DNA of 64,000 bases from Eubacterium sp. UBA3782 (lineage in GTDB: Bacteria; Bacillota; Clostridia; Lachnospirales; Lachnospiraceae). The stretch lies in NCBI GenBank assembly GCA_002368795.1, contig DFFG01000073.1:4696-68695 (forward strand). Direction: 5' to 3'. Positions 15,673 through 23,821 of this stretch are shown here, in pieces. Each line of letters begins with the position of its first letter. Within the stretch, counting starts at the first letter, position 1. The notes under the pieces were generated by a model, which was given only the letters and a program-made list of their open reading frames with translations, made no database searches and was not told the origin of the DNA. A program made the position numbers and the translations under genes.

Positions 15673-17520
15673 ATGGACAGAGCTTTGTGGGAACCGGAAT
15701 TTGCGGAGCGGTTCACCCTCGGTGAGGATGAGCTGAAATGGCTGTTCTGTGAGCTGTATCACAATGACATGCAGGCCTATGCTGATTTTACGGAGATGCT
15801 GTACCGGCAGTGGCAGAATCGCCCGGAAACGCTGAAAACGATCGACCGGTCCAGAGTGGAGCAGCCTGACTGGTACCGTGGGCACAAGACCACAGGTATG
15901 CTGATGTATGTCAATGCTTTTGCCGGTGATCTGAAAGGCGTCAGGGAGAAACTTGGATACATCCGGGAGTGCGGGGTAAATTACCTGCATCTGATGCCGA
16001 TCCTCGAGTCTCCCGAAGGGAGAAGTGACGGCGGCTATGCGGTCAGCGATTTTGGACGGGTACAGCCGGAGCTTGGCACGATGGAGGACCTTTCAGAGCT
16101 GACCGAAGAATGTCACCGGCTGGATATCGCCGTGTGTCTTGATTTTGTTATGAATCACACCAGCGAAGATCATATATGGGCAAAGCGGGCAAAAGCAGGA
16201 GAGAAGGCATATCAGGACCGGTATTTCTTCTATGACAGCTGGGATATTCCAAACGCCTACGAGCAGACGGTTCCGCAGGTCTTTCCGACGACGGCACCCG
16301 GAAATTTCACCTGGTGCAAGGAAGCGGGCAAGGTCGTCATGACGACCTTTTATCCCTACCAGTGGGACCTGAATTATGCAAATCCGGTGGTGTTTCGGGA
16401 TATGACCGAGATCCTGCTGGATCTCTGCAATCGCGGCATCGATATCATCCGGCTGGATGCGGTTCCCTATATCTGGAAGGCGCTGGGAACGAACTGCCGC
16501 AATCTCCGGCAGGTGCACAGCCTGGTTCGGATGATGCGGATCGTGTGTGAGATCGTCTGCCCGGGAACGCTGCTTCTGGGAGAGGTCGTCATGGAGCCGA
16601 GCAAGGTCGTGCCTTATTTTGGAAGCGTGGAGAAGCCGGAGTGTCATATGCTGTACAATGTCACCACTATGGCATCGATCTGGCATACGGTGGCGACAAA
16701 GGATGTGCGTCTCCTGGCCCACCAGATGGAGCAGGTATTTGCCCTTCCAGGCGCGTATACGTTCCTGAACTATCTGCGGTGTCACGACGACATCGGCTGG
16801 GGCCTGGATTATGGCTTCCTGCGGCAGTTTGGCCAGGAGGAGGTTTCCCACAAGAAATATCTGAATGATTATCTGACGGGGAAATGGCCGGGGAGCCCGG
16901 CAAGAGGAGAGCTGTACAACGATGACCCCAGACTTGGGGATGCCAGGCTGTGCGGAACGACGGCATCGCTCTGCGGCATAGAGACGGCAGAAAAAAACGG
17001 GAATCCGGAAGCGCTGGAGACGGCGATTCGTAAGGATATCATGCTGCATGCCTTCATGTTTACCATGAGCGGTATCCCGATCTATTACAGCGGGGATGAG
17101 ATTGCGATGGAAAATGATTATACCTATCACGATGATCCGCTGAAGGCGGCTGACAGCCGCTACGTGCACAGAGGAAATATGGACTGGGAAAAGGCGAAGC
17201 GGCGAAAAGAGGCAGGAACGGTCGAGAACCGGATCTTTAGCGCCCTGGACCGGCTCCGGGGCCTTCGGGGAGAGTACGAGGTCTTTGCCAGCGAGGCTGA
17301 CACCTGGGTCTTTAGCACAGGAAATGACCATGTACTTGGCATCGGCAGATATTACAACGGAGAAAAACTGCTGGCCCTGTTCAATTTTGCAGATGACACC
17401 CAGGCAGCTGTGGTGGGTGATTCCGCAGAATATAAAGATCTGTTTAGCGAAGAGATCTGCCAGGCAGGCGGGATCCTGCTGCCTCCGGGAGGCTTTGCAT
17501 GGCTGTGGAGGAAAATGTGA
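15673..17520 (+). CDS. Amylosucrase-like GH13 enzyme
   Basis: 615 aa from ATG 15673, where AAAGGA lies six bases upstream (an in-frame ATG at 15658 lacks such a site). The (beta/alpha)8 GH13 motifs are in order: LDFVMNHTSEDHIW, IDIIRLDAVPYIWKALGTNC (nucleophile Asp), LLLGEVVMEPSKVV (acid Glu) and LRCHDDIGW (third Asp). RLDAVPYIWK followed by GTNCRNL and the HDDIGW version of motif VII are typical of amylosucrase/sucrose hydrolase (GH13_4), as is the N-terminal helical part before the barrel. Such enzymes split sucrose and either add glucose to an alpha-1,4-glucan or hydrolyse it. With no signal peptide it should act on sucrose in the cytosol, alongside the GH32 sucrase. Sucrose phosphorylase-like activity cannot be excluded. 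Confidence 0.8.
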   Translation: MDRALWEPEFAERFTLGEDELKWLFCELYHNDMQAYADFTEMLYRQWQNRPETLKTIDRSRVEQPDWYRGHKTTGMLMYVNAFAGDLKGVREKLGYIRECGVNYLHLMPILESPEGRSDGGYAVSDFGRVQPELGTMEDLSELTEECHRLDIAVCLDFVMNHTSEDHIWAKRAKAGEKAYQDRYFFYDSWDIPNAYEQTVPQVFPTTAPGNFTWCKEAGKVVMTTFYPYQWDLNYANPVVFRDMTEILLDLCNRGIDIIRLDAVPYIWKALGTNCRNLRQVHSLVRMMRIVCEIVCPGTLLLGEVVMEPSKVVPYFGSVEKPECHMLYNVTTMASIWHTVATKDVRLLAHQMEQVFALPGAYTFLNYLRCHDDIGWGLDYGFLRQFGQEEVSHKKYLNDYLTGKWPGSPARGELYNDDPRLGDARLCGTTASLCGIETAEKNGNPEALETAIRKDIMLHAFMFTMSGIPIYYSGDEIAMENDYTYHDDPLKAADSRYVHRGNMDWEKAKRRKEAGTVENRIFSALDRLRGLRGEYEVFASEADTWVFSTGNDHVLGIGRYYNGEKLLALFNFADDTQAAVVGDSAEYKDLFSEEICQAGGILLPPGGFAWLWRKM

Positions 17521-17620
17521 TCAGCAACGCGATCGCCTGGCGGCGTCTGTGCAGGGGTACAGAAATGTCCGCTGATCACTGCGGCTGCAAATAAGGACCT
17601 TTTTTTCATCATTTAAGACA

Positions 17621-17649
17621 TTTTCATTTATTCTGTGCAATGCTATAAT
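17621..17649 (+). promoter_or_regulatory. Putative promoter of the arabinose-isomerase-like gene
   Basis: TTTTCA (17621-17626), 17-base spacer, perfect TATAAT (17644-17649). It lies about 75 bases before the start codon. The -35 is weak, suggesting help from an activator. An inverted repeat GTGATCAGC/GCTGATCAC (17517-17525, 17571-17579) at the end of the previous gene may end that transcript. Confidence 0.5.
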
Positions 17650-17724
17650 AAGCACATAACAATCGGTCCGTGCCGTCATGTTTATCGCGGTGCGCATCAG
17701 ACTTCAGAGAATGGAGAGAAGATC

Positions 17725-19143
17725 ATGTTAGTTGAGACCAAAGCAAAAATCGGTGTATTTTCCATCGCGCTTGGCGCGTATCTGCCTCAGTTCCCACAGC
17801 TTGTTCCCGAGTTTGAGAGCCAGTATGAGGCCTTCAAGAAGACTCTGCCTGATACGATCGAGATCATCGACGGCGGAATGATTACCACAAAAGAGCAGTC
17901 CCAGGCAGCTGGCGACCTTTTCCGTGCTGCGGACGTAGACCTTGTTTTTGTTCAGATGCTGACTTACGCCACATCCTACAATATGCTTCCCGCAATCAGA
18001 GACCTGGATGTTCCGGTCGTTCTGGTTAATATCCAGAAGGTCAAAGCTCTGGATTACGATACCGCTGAGATCCCGGATTGGCTGGGCGTCGGCTATGCCT
18101 GCGGCGCTGTAGGCGAGGCAGTTGCAGATCTGGAAAGATTCGGCAAGAGACATGCGGTCATTACCGGTGTTGTTGAGGGCGGAGATCCTGTCGTTCAGGC
18201 GGAGATCGAGGACTGGTGCCGCGCTGCACAGGTCAGAAGACGTTTCCGTGATACCAACATTGCTCAGATCGGCAGACCGTATCCGGGTATGATGGACCTC
18301 TATATCGACGAGACCAACCTCTACAGAAGAATGAACCTTTACACCAAGCAGTTCGACTGGGAGAAGATGTGGGTCATCGCTGACAATGTTACCGATGAGG
18401 ATGCTATCCGTGCAAAAGCGCAGGATATCCTGGATACCTTCGAGATCGAGGGCGGCGGCACCATCGAGAAGGTCTGGGAGATGGCAAAATATGTCGTGGC
18501 CTTCGAGCAGTGGGTAAAGGACGAGAAGCTCGGCCTGATCGCTTCCCATTACGACGGATTTGCAAAGGGCCAGGCAGGCGTTCTGGACAGCATGCTGATC
18601 CCCGCATTCTCCATGCTGATCAAGCAGGGCACAGCCTGCGCGGTCGAGGGCGATATGAAGGTCGCTATGGCCATGAGCATCCTGAAGACCATTTCCGGTA
18701 CCGGCCAGCTTGCTGAGATGTACTCCATCGATTTCAACGAGGATATCGCCATCATCGGCCACAGCGGATCCGGCGATGCCGATATCTCCGATCAGAAGCC
18801 GTCCATGAAGATCGTACCTGTCTTCCACGGCAAGACCGGCGGCGGATACCTGACTCAGTTCTATCCCTACACCGGCCCGGTCACATATCTGGCCATCACC
18901 CAGGACGGCGACGGACATTTCAAGTTTGTCGTTGCTGAGGGCGTAAATGAGGAAGGACCGATCCTGAAATTCGGTGATACCAACATGCGTACCCGCTTCA
19001 CCATCGGCGCAAGAGAATTCGTCAACCGCTGGAGCGAGGCAGGCCCGACCCATCACATGGGCGCTGCAACCGGAAGACACATCGACACCATCCTCAAGGT
19101 TGCCAAGATCCTTAACGTTCCGGTAGACATCGTCTGCAGATAA
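17725..19143 (+). CDS. L-arabinose/L-fucose isomerase family protein
   Basis: 472 aa from ATG 17725 (ATGGAGAGAAG upstream). The N-terminal domain IGVFSIALGAYLPQFPQLVP and the C-terminal HGKTGGGYLTQFYPYTGPVT and GPTHHMGAATGRHIDTILK match the arabinose isomerase family, whose fold binds Mn2+ and interconverts aldoses and ketoses. It is a little shorter than classical AraA (about 495-500 aa). Genuine AraA operons usually carry araB and araD; neither is here. I therefore call the family, not the substrate. Codon use is strongly biased to GAG/GGC/ATC, suggesting high expression. A histidine phosphatase gene follows after 16 bases. Confidence 0.75.
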   Translation: MLVETKAKIGVFSIALGAYLPQFPQLVPEFESQYEAFKKTLPDTIEIIDGGMITTKEQSQAAGDLFRAADVDLVFVQMLTYATSYNMLPAIRDLDVPVVLVNIQKVKALDYDTAEIPDWLGVGYACGAVGEAVADLERFGKRHAVITGVVEGGDPVVQAEIEDWCRAAQVRRRFRDTNIAQIGRPYPGMMDLYIDETNLYRRMNLYTKQFDWEKMWVIADNVTDEDAIRAKAQDILDTFEIEGGGTIEKVWEMAKYVVAFEQWVKDEKLGLIASHYDGFAKGQAGVLDSMLIPAFSMLIKQGTACAVEGDMKVAMAMSILKTISGTGQLAEMYSIDFNEDIAIIGHSGSGDADISDQKPSMKIVPVFHGKTGGGYLTQFYPYTGPVTYLAITQDGDGHFKFVVAEGVNEEGPILKFGDTNMRTRFTIGAREFVNRWSEAGPTHHMGAATGRHIDTILKVAKILNVPVDIVCR

Positions 19144-19159
19144 GAAAAGGACAATCTGG

Positions 19160-19756
19160 ATGAAGATCTGGATCACAAGGCATGGGCAGACCCGGCTGAA
19201 CCGGCTCCATCTGATGCAGGGACGCACAGATGAGCCGTTAAACGAGACCGGAACTGCCCAGGCCAGAGCTGCCAGGAGGCAGATCGGAGACATCCGTTTT
19301 GATGCAGTCTATGCCAGCCCCCTCGTGCGGGCGGTACGGACCGCAGCGATTATCGGCGGCGTCGACATCTCCGAAGTAAAAATCGATGAACGACTCATCG
19401 AGGCAGATTTCGGCAGGTACGAGCAGAAAAAATACTGGTGCCTGGGGCCCGCAATGTCCCTTTACTGGGCATTGCCCGAGATCTTTCCGGCACCCAAAAC
19501 CGTCGAAAGCACAGCCTCCCTCCGGGAAAGAAGCGCATCCTTCCTGCGAGAGCTGGAGCAGAAGGGCTGCGAAAACGTGCTGATCTCGTGTCACGGCGGC
19601 ATCATGCGGGCACTGTCCGGTTACCTGATGGACAGGAAAAATGGCCTGTACTGGCGCCCAAAGCCCCACAACTGCGAGATCCGGGTATTCGAAGCAGAAA
19701 ACGGAAAACACCGGCTGCTAAAGATCTATCCGTCCCCCAAAAAGGAGCAGCTCTAA
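19160..19756 (+). CDS. Histidine phosphatase (phosphoglycerate mutase-like) family protein
   Basis: 198 aa. The N-terminal IWITRHGQTRLNRLHLMQGR carries the phospho-accepting His in RHG; the second catalytic His is in NVLISCHGGIMRALSGYLMD. Family members include alpha-ribazole phosphatase and broad sugar-phosphate phosphatases. It begins 16 bases after the arabinose-isomerase-like gene, so they are probably cotranscribed and it may act on a sugar phosphate. Repeats A3 and B1 follow. Confidence 0.85.
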   Translation: MKIWITRHGQTRLNRLHLMQGRTDEPLNETGTAQARAARRQIGDIRFDAVYASPLVRAVRTAAIIGGVDISEVKIDERLIEADFGRYEQKKYWCLGPAMSLYWALPEIFPAPKTVESTASLRERSASFLRELEQKGCENVLISCHGGIMRALSGYLMDRKNGLYWRPKPHNCEIRVFEAENGKHRLLKIYPSPKKEQL

Positions 19757-19764
19757 AAATCATA

Positions 19765-19854
19765 AAAGAAGGATGCGGGATACTGCAAAGCAGACAATCT
19801 GCAGGCGCGTTTAGCGCCGAAGCCGTCTGCGTGTAGTATCCCGCATCCTTCTTT
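19765..19854 (-). repeat. Family A structured repeat, copy A3
   Basis: A perfect 20-bp outer stem (19765-19784 with 19835-19854) flanked by A and T runs encloses the reverse-orientation core. Here the inner stem is GCAGAC/GTCTGC and the apex GGCGC/GCGCC, different from the other copies yet fully paired, while CGGCTTCGG and CTGCAGATTGT are kept. It is six bases from repeat B1. Confidence 0.8.
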
Positions 19855-19860
19855 GCCTGA

Positions 19861-20040
19861 AGGGGCTGTCACACTCGTTAAAATGGCGTGCATAAACATT
19901 CTGGAGGGAACATCCGCAGTGCTGGTTCTTGGAGGAATCGGTTTTCAGATTCCGACGTAGAACCACTGCACGAGGACAGAGCGCGAGCGTTTCCCGGAAG
20001 AATATTTATGCACGCCATTAATGTGTGTGACAGCCCCTTT
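19861..20040 (-). repeat. Family B structured intergenic repeat, copy B1
   Basis: AGGGGCTGTCACAC (19861-19874) pairs with GTGTGACAGCCCCT (20025-20038); a second stem ATGGCGTGCATAAA pairs with TTTATGCACGCCAT. Read on the minus strand, the core is GGGAAACGCTCGCGCTCTG, GCAGTGGTTCTACGTCGG, a GGAATC/GATTCC hairpin, and CCAAGAACCAGCACTGCGG. It lies at the convergent junction of the histidine phosphatase and LeuC-type genes. Other copies are at 27173, 35697, 45975 and 62066. Confidence 0.8.
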
Positions 20041-20054
20041 TATACAGCTGTCGT

Positions 20055-21296
20055 TTACGGTGTCGTGATGCGTCCGGTCAGGGCGCAGACCGCAGCCGTT
20101 TTTGGAGATGCCAGATAGATCTTTACCTTTGAGGTGCCCATCCGGCCGAGGAAGTTCCGGTTGTTGGTGGCAACTACGACTTCATCGTCGGTCAGGATGC
20201 CGCCGGTCCGGCCGCAGCAGAGGCCGCAGGAGGGATGAGTGATCATCGCGCCTGCCTCCGAGAGGATGGCCAGGGTCCCGTTTTCCAGTGCCTCCTGATA
20301 GACCTTCCGGCTGGCCGGCGTGACGATCAGGCGGACGAAGGGAGCGATGTGCTTTCCTTTCAGAATCTCAGCGGCAGCCATGAGGTCTTCGAGCCGTCCG
20401 TTGGTGCAGGAGCCAAGGAAGACCTGGTCGACTGCGACAGACTCGAGTGCACTGACAGGCTGCACATTGTCGACATTGGAGGGGACGGCCATGACCGGGA
20501 CGAAGTCCTCGGCACGGTAGCAGATCGTCTGCTCATAGACCGCATCTTCGTCGCCAGCGAGGGATTTCTGGAACTCATCCAGCTCGATCCCGCAGTAGGC
20601 GGCGGTTTTTTCATCGGGTGCGAAGAGGCCGCATTTTGCGCCGGCTTCGATGGCCATGTTGGTCATGGTCATGCGGGAGGATACGCTCATATCCCGGACT
20701 GTATCGCCGGTAAACTCCAGGGCCTTGTAGGTGGCGCCCGCAGCGGTCAGATCACCGATGATCTTCAGGATTACGTCCTTGGACATGACATTTTCCGGAA
20801 GCTTTCCGTTTATGCAGATGCGGATCGTGGAGGGTACCCGGATCCACAGCTGGCCGGTGCCCAGGATGCCTGCCATCTCCGTATAGCCGATGCCGGTGGA
20901 AAAGGCGCCCACACAGCCGTAGGTGGTGGTGTGGCTGTCCGTTCCGAATACGACATTGCCGGGCTTTACATAGCCGGCCTCCGTCATCAGCTGGTGGCAG
21001 ATCCCGTCTGAGCGGTGAAGATTTGGAATGTTCTGTTCTGCGGCAAAATCACAGCTGATCCTGTAGGCGCGGATGTCGTCCGTCTGGCTTGCAGGGACCA
21101 GATGGTCGCAGATGATGACTGTTTTTTCCGGATCCCAGACCCGGGAAAATCCCATCTCCCGGAACTTGGAGACGATAAACGGCATCATTATATCGTCAAG
21201 CATGACCCGGTCGACATCGACAGTGACGATATCTCCAGGCTTTACATCCCGGCCGGTATTGCGGCCGAGGATCTTTTCTATCATTGTTTTTCCCAT
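20055..21296 (-). CDS. LeuC-type aconitase-family dehydratase large subunit, second pair
   Basis: 413 aa. A [4Fe-4S] hydro-lyase large subunit: VFLGSCTNGRLEDL and ITHPSCGLCCGRTGGIL supply the three cluster cysteines, and VFGTDSHTTTYGCVGAFSTG is the substrate-region motif. Family members isomerise isopropylmalate, homocitrate, methylcitrate or dimethylmalate. It follows its small subunit at 21348-21839 by 51 bases, and that pair follows a paralogous pair. With no leuA, leuB or homocitrate synthase beside it the substrate is not fixed. The first residues MGKTMIEKILGRNTGRDVKP are typical of the archaeal-type LeuC branch. Confidence 0.85.
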   Translation of the reverse strand: MGKTMIEKILGRNTGRDVKPGDIVTVDVDRVMLDDIMMPFIVSKFREMGFSRVWDPEKTVIICDHLVPASQTDDIRAYRISCDFAAEQNIPNLHRSDGICHQLMTEAGYVKPGNVVFGTDSHTTTYGCVGAFSTGIGYTEMAGILGTGQLWIRVPSTIRICINGKLPENVMSKDVILKIIGDLTAAGATYKALEFTGDTVRDMSVSSRMTMTNMAIEAGAKCGLFAPDEKTAAYCGIELDEFQKSLAGDEDAVYEQTICYRAEDFVPVMAVPSNVDNVQPVSALESVAVDQVFLGSCTNGRLEDLMAAAEILKGKHIAPFVRLIVTPASRKVYQEALENGTLAILSEAGAMITHPSCGLCCGRTGGILTDDEVVVATNNRNFLGRMGTSKVKIYLASPKTAAVCALTGRITTP

Positions 21297-21347
21297 GTCC
21301 TGCTCCTTCTTCCTTTGCTGCCGGATGGCAGCTCTCGCTCTGCCGTA

Positions 21348-21839
21348 TTACTCCAGGTTGTTGCGCCTGCGCATGGCCTTGACAAGACCGCCAGCCTGTA
21401 TGATCTCCACCAGGTTGTCCGGGAGGGAAACGATGGGGTAGGACCTGCCCTTGTACTCGATCGCTTCGTTGACCGTTACAGTGATCGTATCCCCCTCTTT
21501 GACATCGTCGGCCAGATCGGCATTCTCGATCAGAAGGAGGCCGTTGTTGATGGCATTGCGGAAGAAGATACGGGCAAAGCTTTTGGCGATAATGCAGCGG
21601 ATGCCCAGAGCCTTGACGACCTCGGGCGCCTGCTCCCTGGAGGAGCCGCAGCCAAAGTTGCTGCCGGCCACGATGATATCGCCCGGCTGGATCTTTGCGG
21701 CCAGCTCCGGACGCAGGGGAGAGAAGGCGTAGGGCTTCATCTCATCAATGGTGTTGAACACAAGATACTCGGTGGGCATGATGATGTCGGTATCGATATC
21801 ATCGCCCATGAGCCATACGGTTCCGGTAAATTTTTCCAT
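21348..21839 (-). CDS. LeuD-type dehydratase small subunit, second pair
   Basis: 163 aa from ATG 21839, preceded by AAAGGAGGAAG. The swivelling domain shows DDIDTDIIMPTEYL, AGSNFGCGSSREQAPEVVK and IAKSFARIFFRNAINNGLLL. It pairs with the large subunit downstream. It starts 22 bases after the first large subunit gene, so all four subunit genes form one operon. It belongs to the short LeuD branch (about 160 aa), as opposed to the 200-aa enterobacterial form. Confidence 0.88.
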   Translation of the reverse strand: MEKFTGTVWLMGDDIDTDIIMPTEYLVFNTIDEMKPYAFSPLRPELAAKIQPGDIIVAGSNFGCGSSREQAPEVVKALGIRCIIAKSFARIFFRNAINNGLLLIENADLADDVKEGDTITVTVNEAIEYKGRSYPIVSLPDNLVEIIQAGGLVKAMRRRNNLE

Positions 21840-21861
21840 GGATCCGTCTTCCTCCTTTTTC

Positions 21862-23109
21862 TCAGAGCATGTCTGCCGTGACGATCTCTCCGGCGATGGC
21901 GGATGCCGTGACGGTAGCTGCGGAGGCAAGGTAAACAAAAGAATTCTTGTGGCCTGCGCGGCCTTTAAAGTTGCGTGTTCCGGTGCTGATCAGTGTCTCG
22001 CCTTCTCCGATCACGCCCTGGCAGGAACCCCAGCAGACGGAGCAGTTCGGGTTCATGATGATGGCACCAGCCTCCACAAAGGTGGACAGCAGGCCCTCTG
22101 CCATCGCCTGGTCATACACGGCACGGCTGGCCGGGACGACCAGGAAGCGGACGCCGGGATGGACATGGCGGCCTTTGATGATGGCAGCGCCGACCCGGAG
22201 ATCTTCGATCCTGCCGTTGTTGCAGGAGCCCAGGAAGGCTTCATCAATATGCGTGCCGGTACATTCCTTTGCGTCGACGACATTATCTACGAAGTGAGGC
22301 TTTGCCACGATGGGACGGATCTCGGAAAGATCGATGTCATATACGGCAGCGTAGACAGCATCGGCATCCGGAGAGAATACAGCCTTTGGCTCACGTCCGT
22401 GTGCATTGAGATAGGCCATTGCCGTTTCATCCACTTCCATCAGAGCTGTCTTTGCGCCTGCCTCTACACAGAGGTTGCAGATGGAGATCCTGCCGGACAT
22501 GTCGATGGAGCCAAGGCCGTCTCCGCCGAACTCCATGGCTTTATAGTTTGCTCCGTTTGCGCCGATCCGGCCAATGATGGTCAGAATCAGGTCACGGGCA
22601 TAGACGCCTTCGGGAAGCGTGCCGTGCAGGTTGAAGCGCAGGGTCTCGGGCACCAGCACCCAGGAGTGGCCGGTGACCATGGCGTAAAGGTAGTCGGTGC
22701 AGCCGACGCCGGTACCAAACGCGCCGAGGGCGCCGTAGGCACAGGTATGGCTGTCGGCACCGAAGATCAGCTCACCCGGACGCACATGGTTTTCCATCAT
22801 GACCTGGTGGCAGACACCTGCACCTTCATAGAAGGTGATGCCGTTGGCCCTGGCAAAATCCCGCATCTTCTTCTGGGAGGCAGCGGTCTTGACGCTGTCA
22901 CAGGGAACGTTGTGGTCAACGATCCACACCAGCTTGTCCTTGTCGGCAATGCGGGGGTTTTTCAGTTTATTGTACATATCGATCGTCAGGTGGGTCGTGC
23001 CGTCGTTGCTCATCAGACGGTCCAGAGCGACCGTGTGGATATCGCCTGCACGGACAGCGTCTGTGCCGGCTGCAAGAGCGATGATCTTTTCAGCTATCGT
23101 CATGCCCAT
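21862..23109 (-). CDS. LeuC-type aconitase-family dehydratase large subunit, first pair
   Basis: 415 aa. Cluster cysteines are in AFLGSCNNGRIEDLRVGAA and MNPNCSVCWGSCQGVIGEGE; IFGADSHTCAYGALGAFGTG is the matching substrate motif. The cluster loop (CSVCWGSCQG) differs from the second copy (CGLCCGRTGG), so the two paralogues have diverged and may use different substrates. It follows its small subunit gene by three bases. Either pair could be isopropylmalate isomerase; which one cannot be told from context. Confidence 0.85.
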   Translation of the reverse strand: MGMTIAEKIIALAAGTDAVRAGDIHTVALDRLMSNDGTTHLTIDMYNKLKNPRIADKDKLVWIVDHNVPCDSVKTAASQKKMRDFARANGITFYEGAGVCHQVMMENHVRPGELIFGADSHTCAYGALGAFGTGVGCTDYLYAMVTGHSWVLVPETLRFNLHGTLPEGVYARDLILTIIGRIGANGANYKAMEFGGDGLGSIDMSGRISICNLCVEAGAKTALMEVDETAMAYLNAHGREPKAVFSPDADAVYAAVYDIDLSEIRPIVAKPHFVDNVVDAKECTGTHIDEAFLGSCNNGRIEDLRVGAAIIKGRHVHPGVRFLVVPASRAVYDQAMAEGLLSTFVEAGAIIMNPNCSVCWGSCQGVIGEGETLISTGTRNFKGRAGHKNSFVYLASAATVTASAIAGEIVTADML

Positions 23110-23112
23110 GAT

Positions 23113-23586
23113 TTAATCCTCCTTATCCAGAGATGCGATCAGGCCGCCCTGATCCAGGATCTCCTGCAGATTGGCCGGGAGCTTTGTACAGGCATAGGCG
23201 GTGCCGTTGACACGGGCGACGCCCTCTGTCATGGAGAGCTCCAGCTCATCACCGGCGCTGACGTGATCGTGCAGATCCTTGCAGACGATGACCGGAAGGC
23301 CGATGTTGATGGCATTGCGGTAAAAAATGCGGGCAAAGCTGTTGGCCAGGACAGCCTTTACGCCGAGTGCCTTCAGCACGCTGGGCGCCTGCTCGCGGGA
23401 GGAGCCGCAGCCGAAGTTTTCCGCGGCGACGACAAAGTCGCCCGGCTTTACGGAAGCAGCAAAGGTATCATCGAGGGATTCGAAGGTGTGCGGCGCCATT
23501 TCGCCGATCGAGGGATAAAGCAGATACTGGGATGCGATGATCTGGTCCGTATCCACATCGGAATCAAATTTAAAAATCCTGCCCAT
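23113..23586 (-). CDS. LeuD-type dehydratase small subunit, first pair
   Basis: 157 aa from ATG 23586, preceded by AGGAGGATCT. Motifs: FDSDVDTDQIIASQYLLYPS, AAENFGCGSSREQAPSVLK and LANSFARIFYRNAINIGLPV. First gene of the four-gene operon small-large-small-large, and divergent from the aldo/keto reductase gene across 235 bases. In the substrate-selecting loop it reads QYLLYPSIGEM, where the second copy reads EYLVFNTIDEM. Confidence 0.88.
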   Translation of the reverse strand: MGRIFKFDSDVDTDQIIASQYLLYPSIGEMAPHTFESLDDTFAASVKPGDFVVAAENFGCGSSREQAPSVLKALGVKAVLANSFARIFYRNAINIGLPVIVCKDLHDHVSAGDELELSMTEGVARVNGTAYACTKLPANLQEILDQGGLIASLDKED

Positions 23587-23821
23587 AGATCCTCCTGAAG
23601 AAAATATTTATGGTCGTTGACAAAAATGTATTTTAGTATTTTACCATAAGTGGGAAGTAGAGTAAAATAAATTCATGATTGCGGCGAAGAATCGAAGGCG
23701 TTTTATGGGCGGTGCGATCCGTTGGCGGCATGTAAATGAAAAACGATTCTTGCGATCTGCAAAAAGATCCCCTGGCGGGCAAGATGCCGGGGCCGGATGA
23801 TAGAAGGGAGTTATTCGTTGT

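Noticed and set aside
17725..19143. Naming the gene araA
   Set aside because: The family fits, but length and context (no araB or araD) leave the sugar uncertain.
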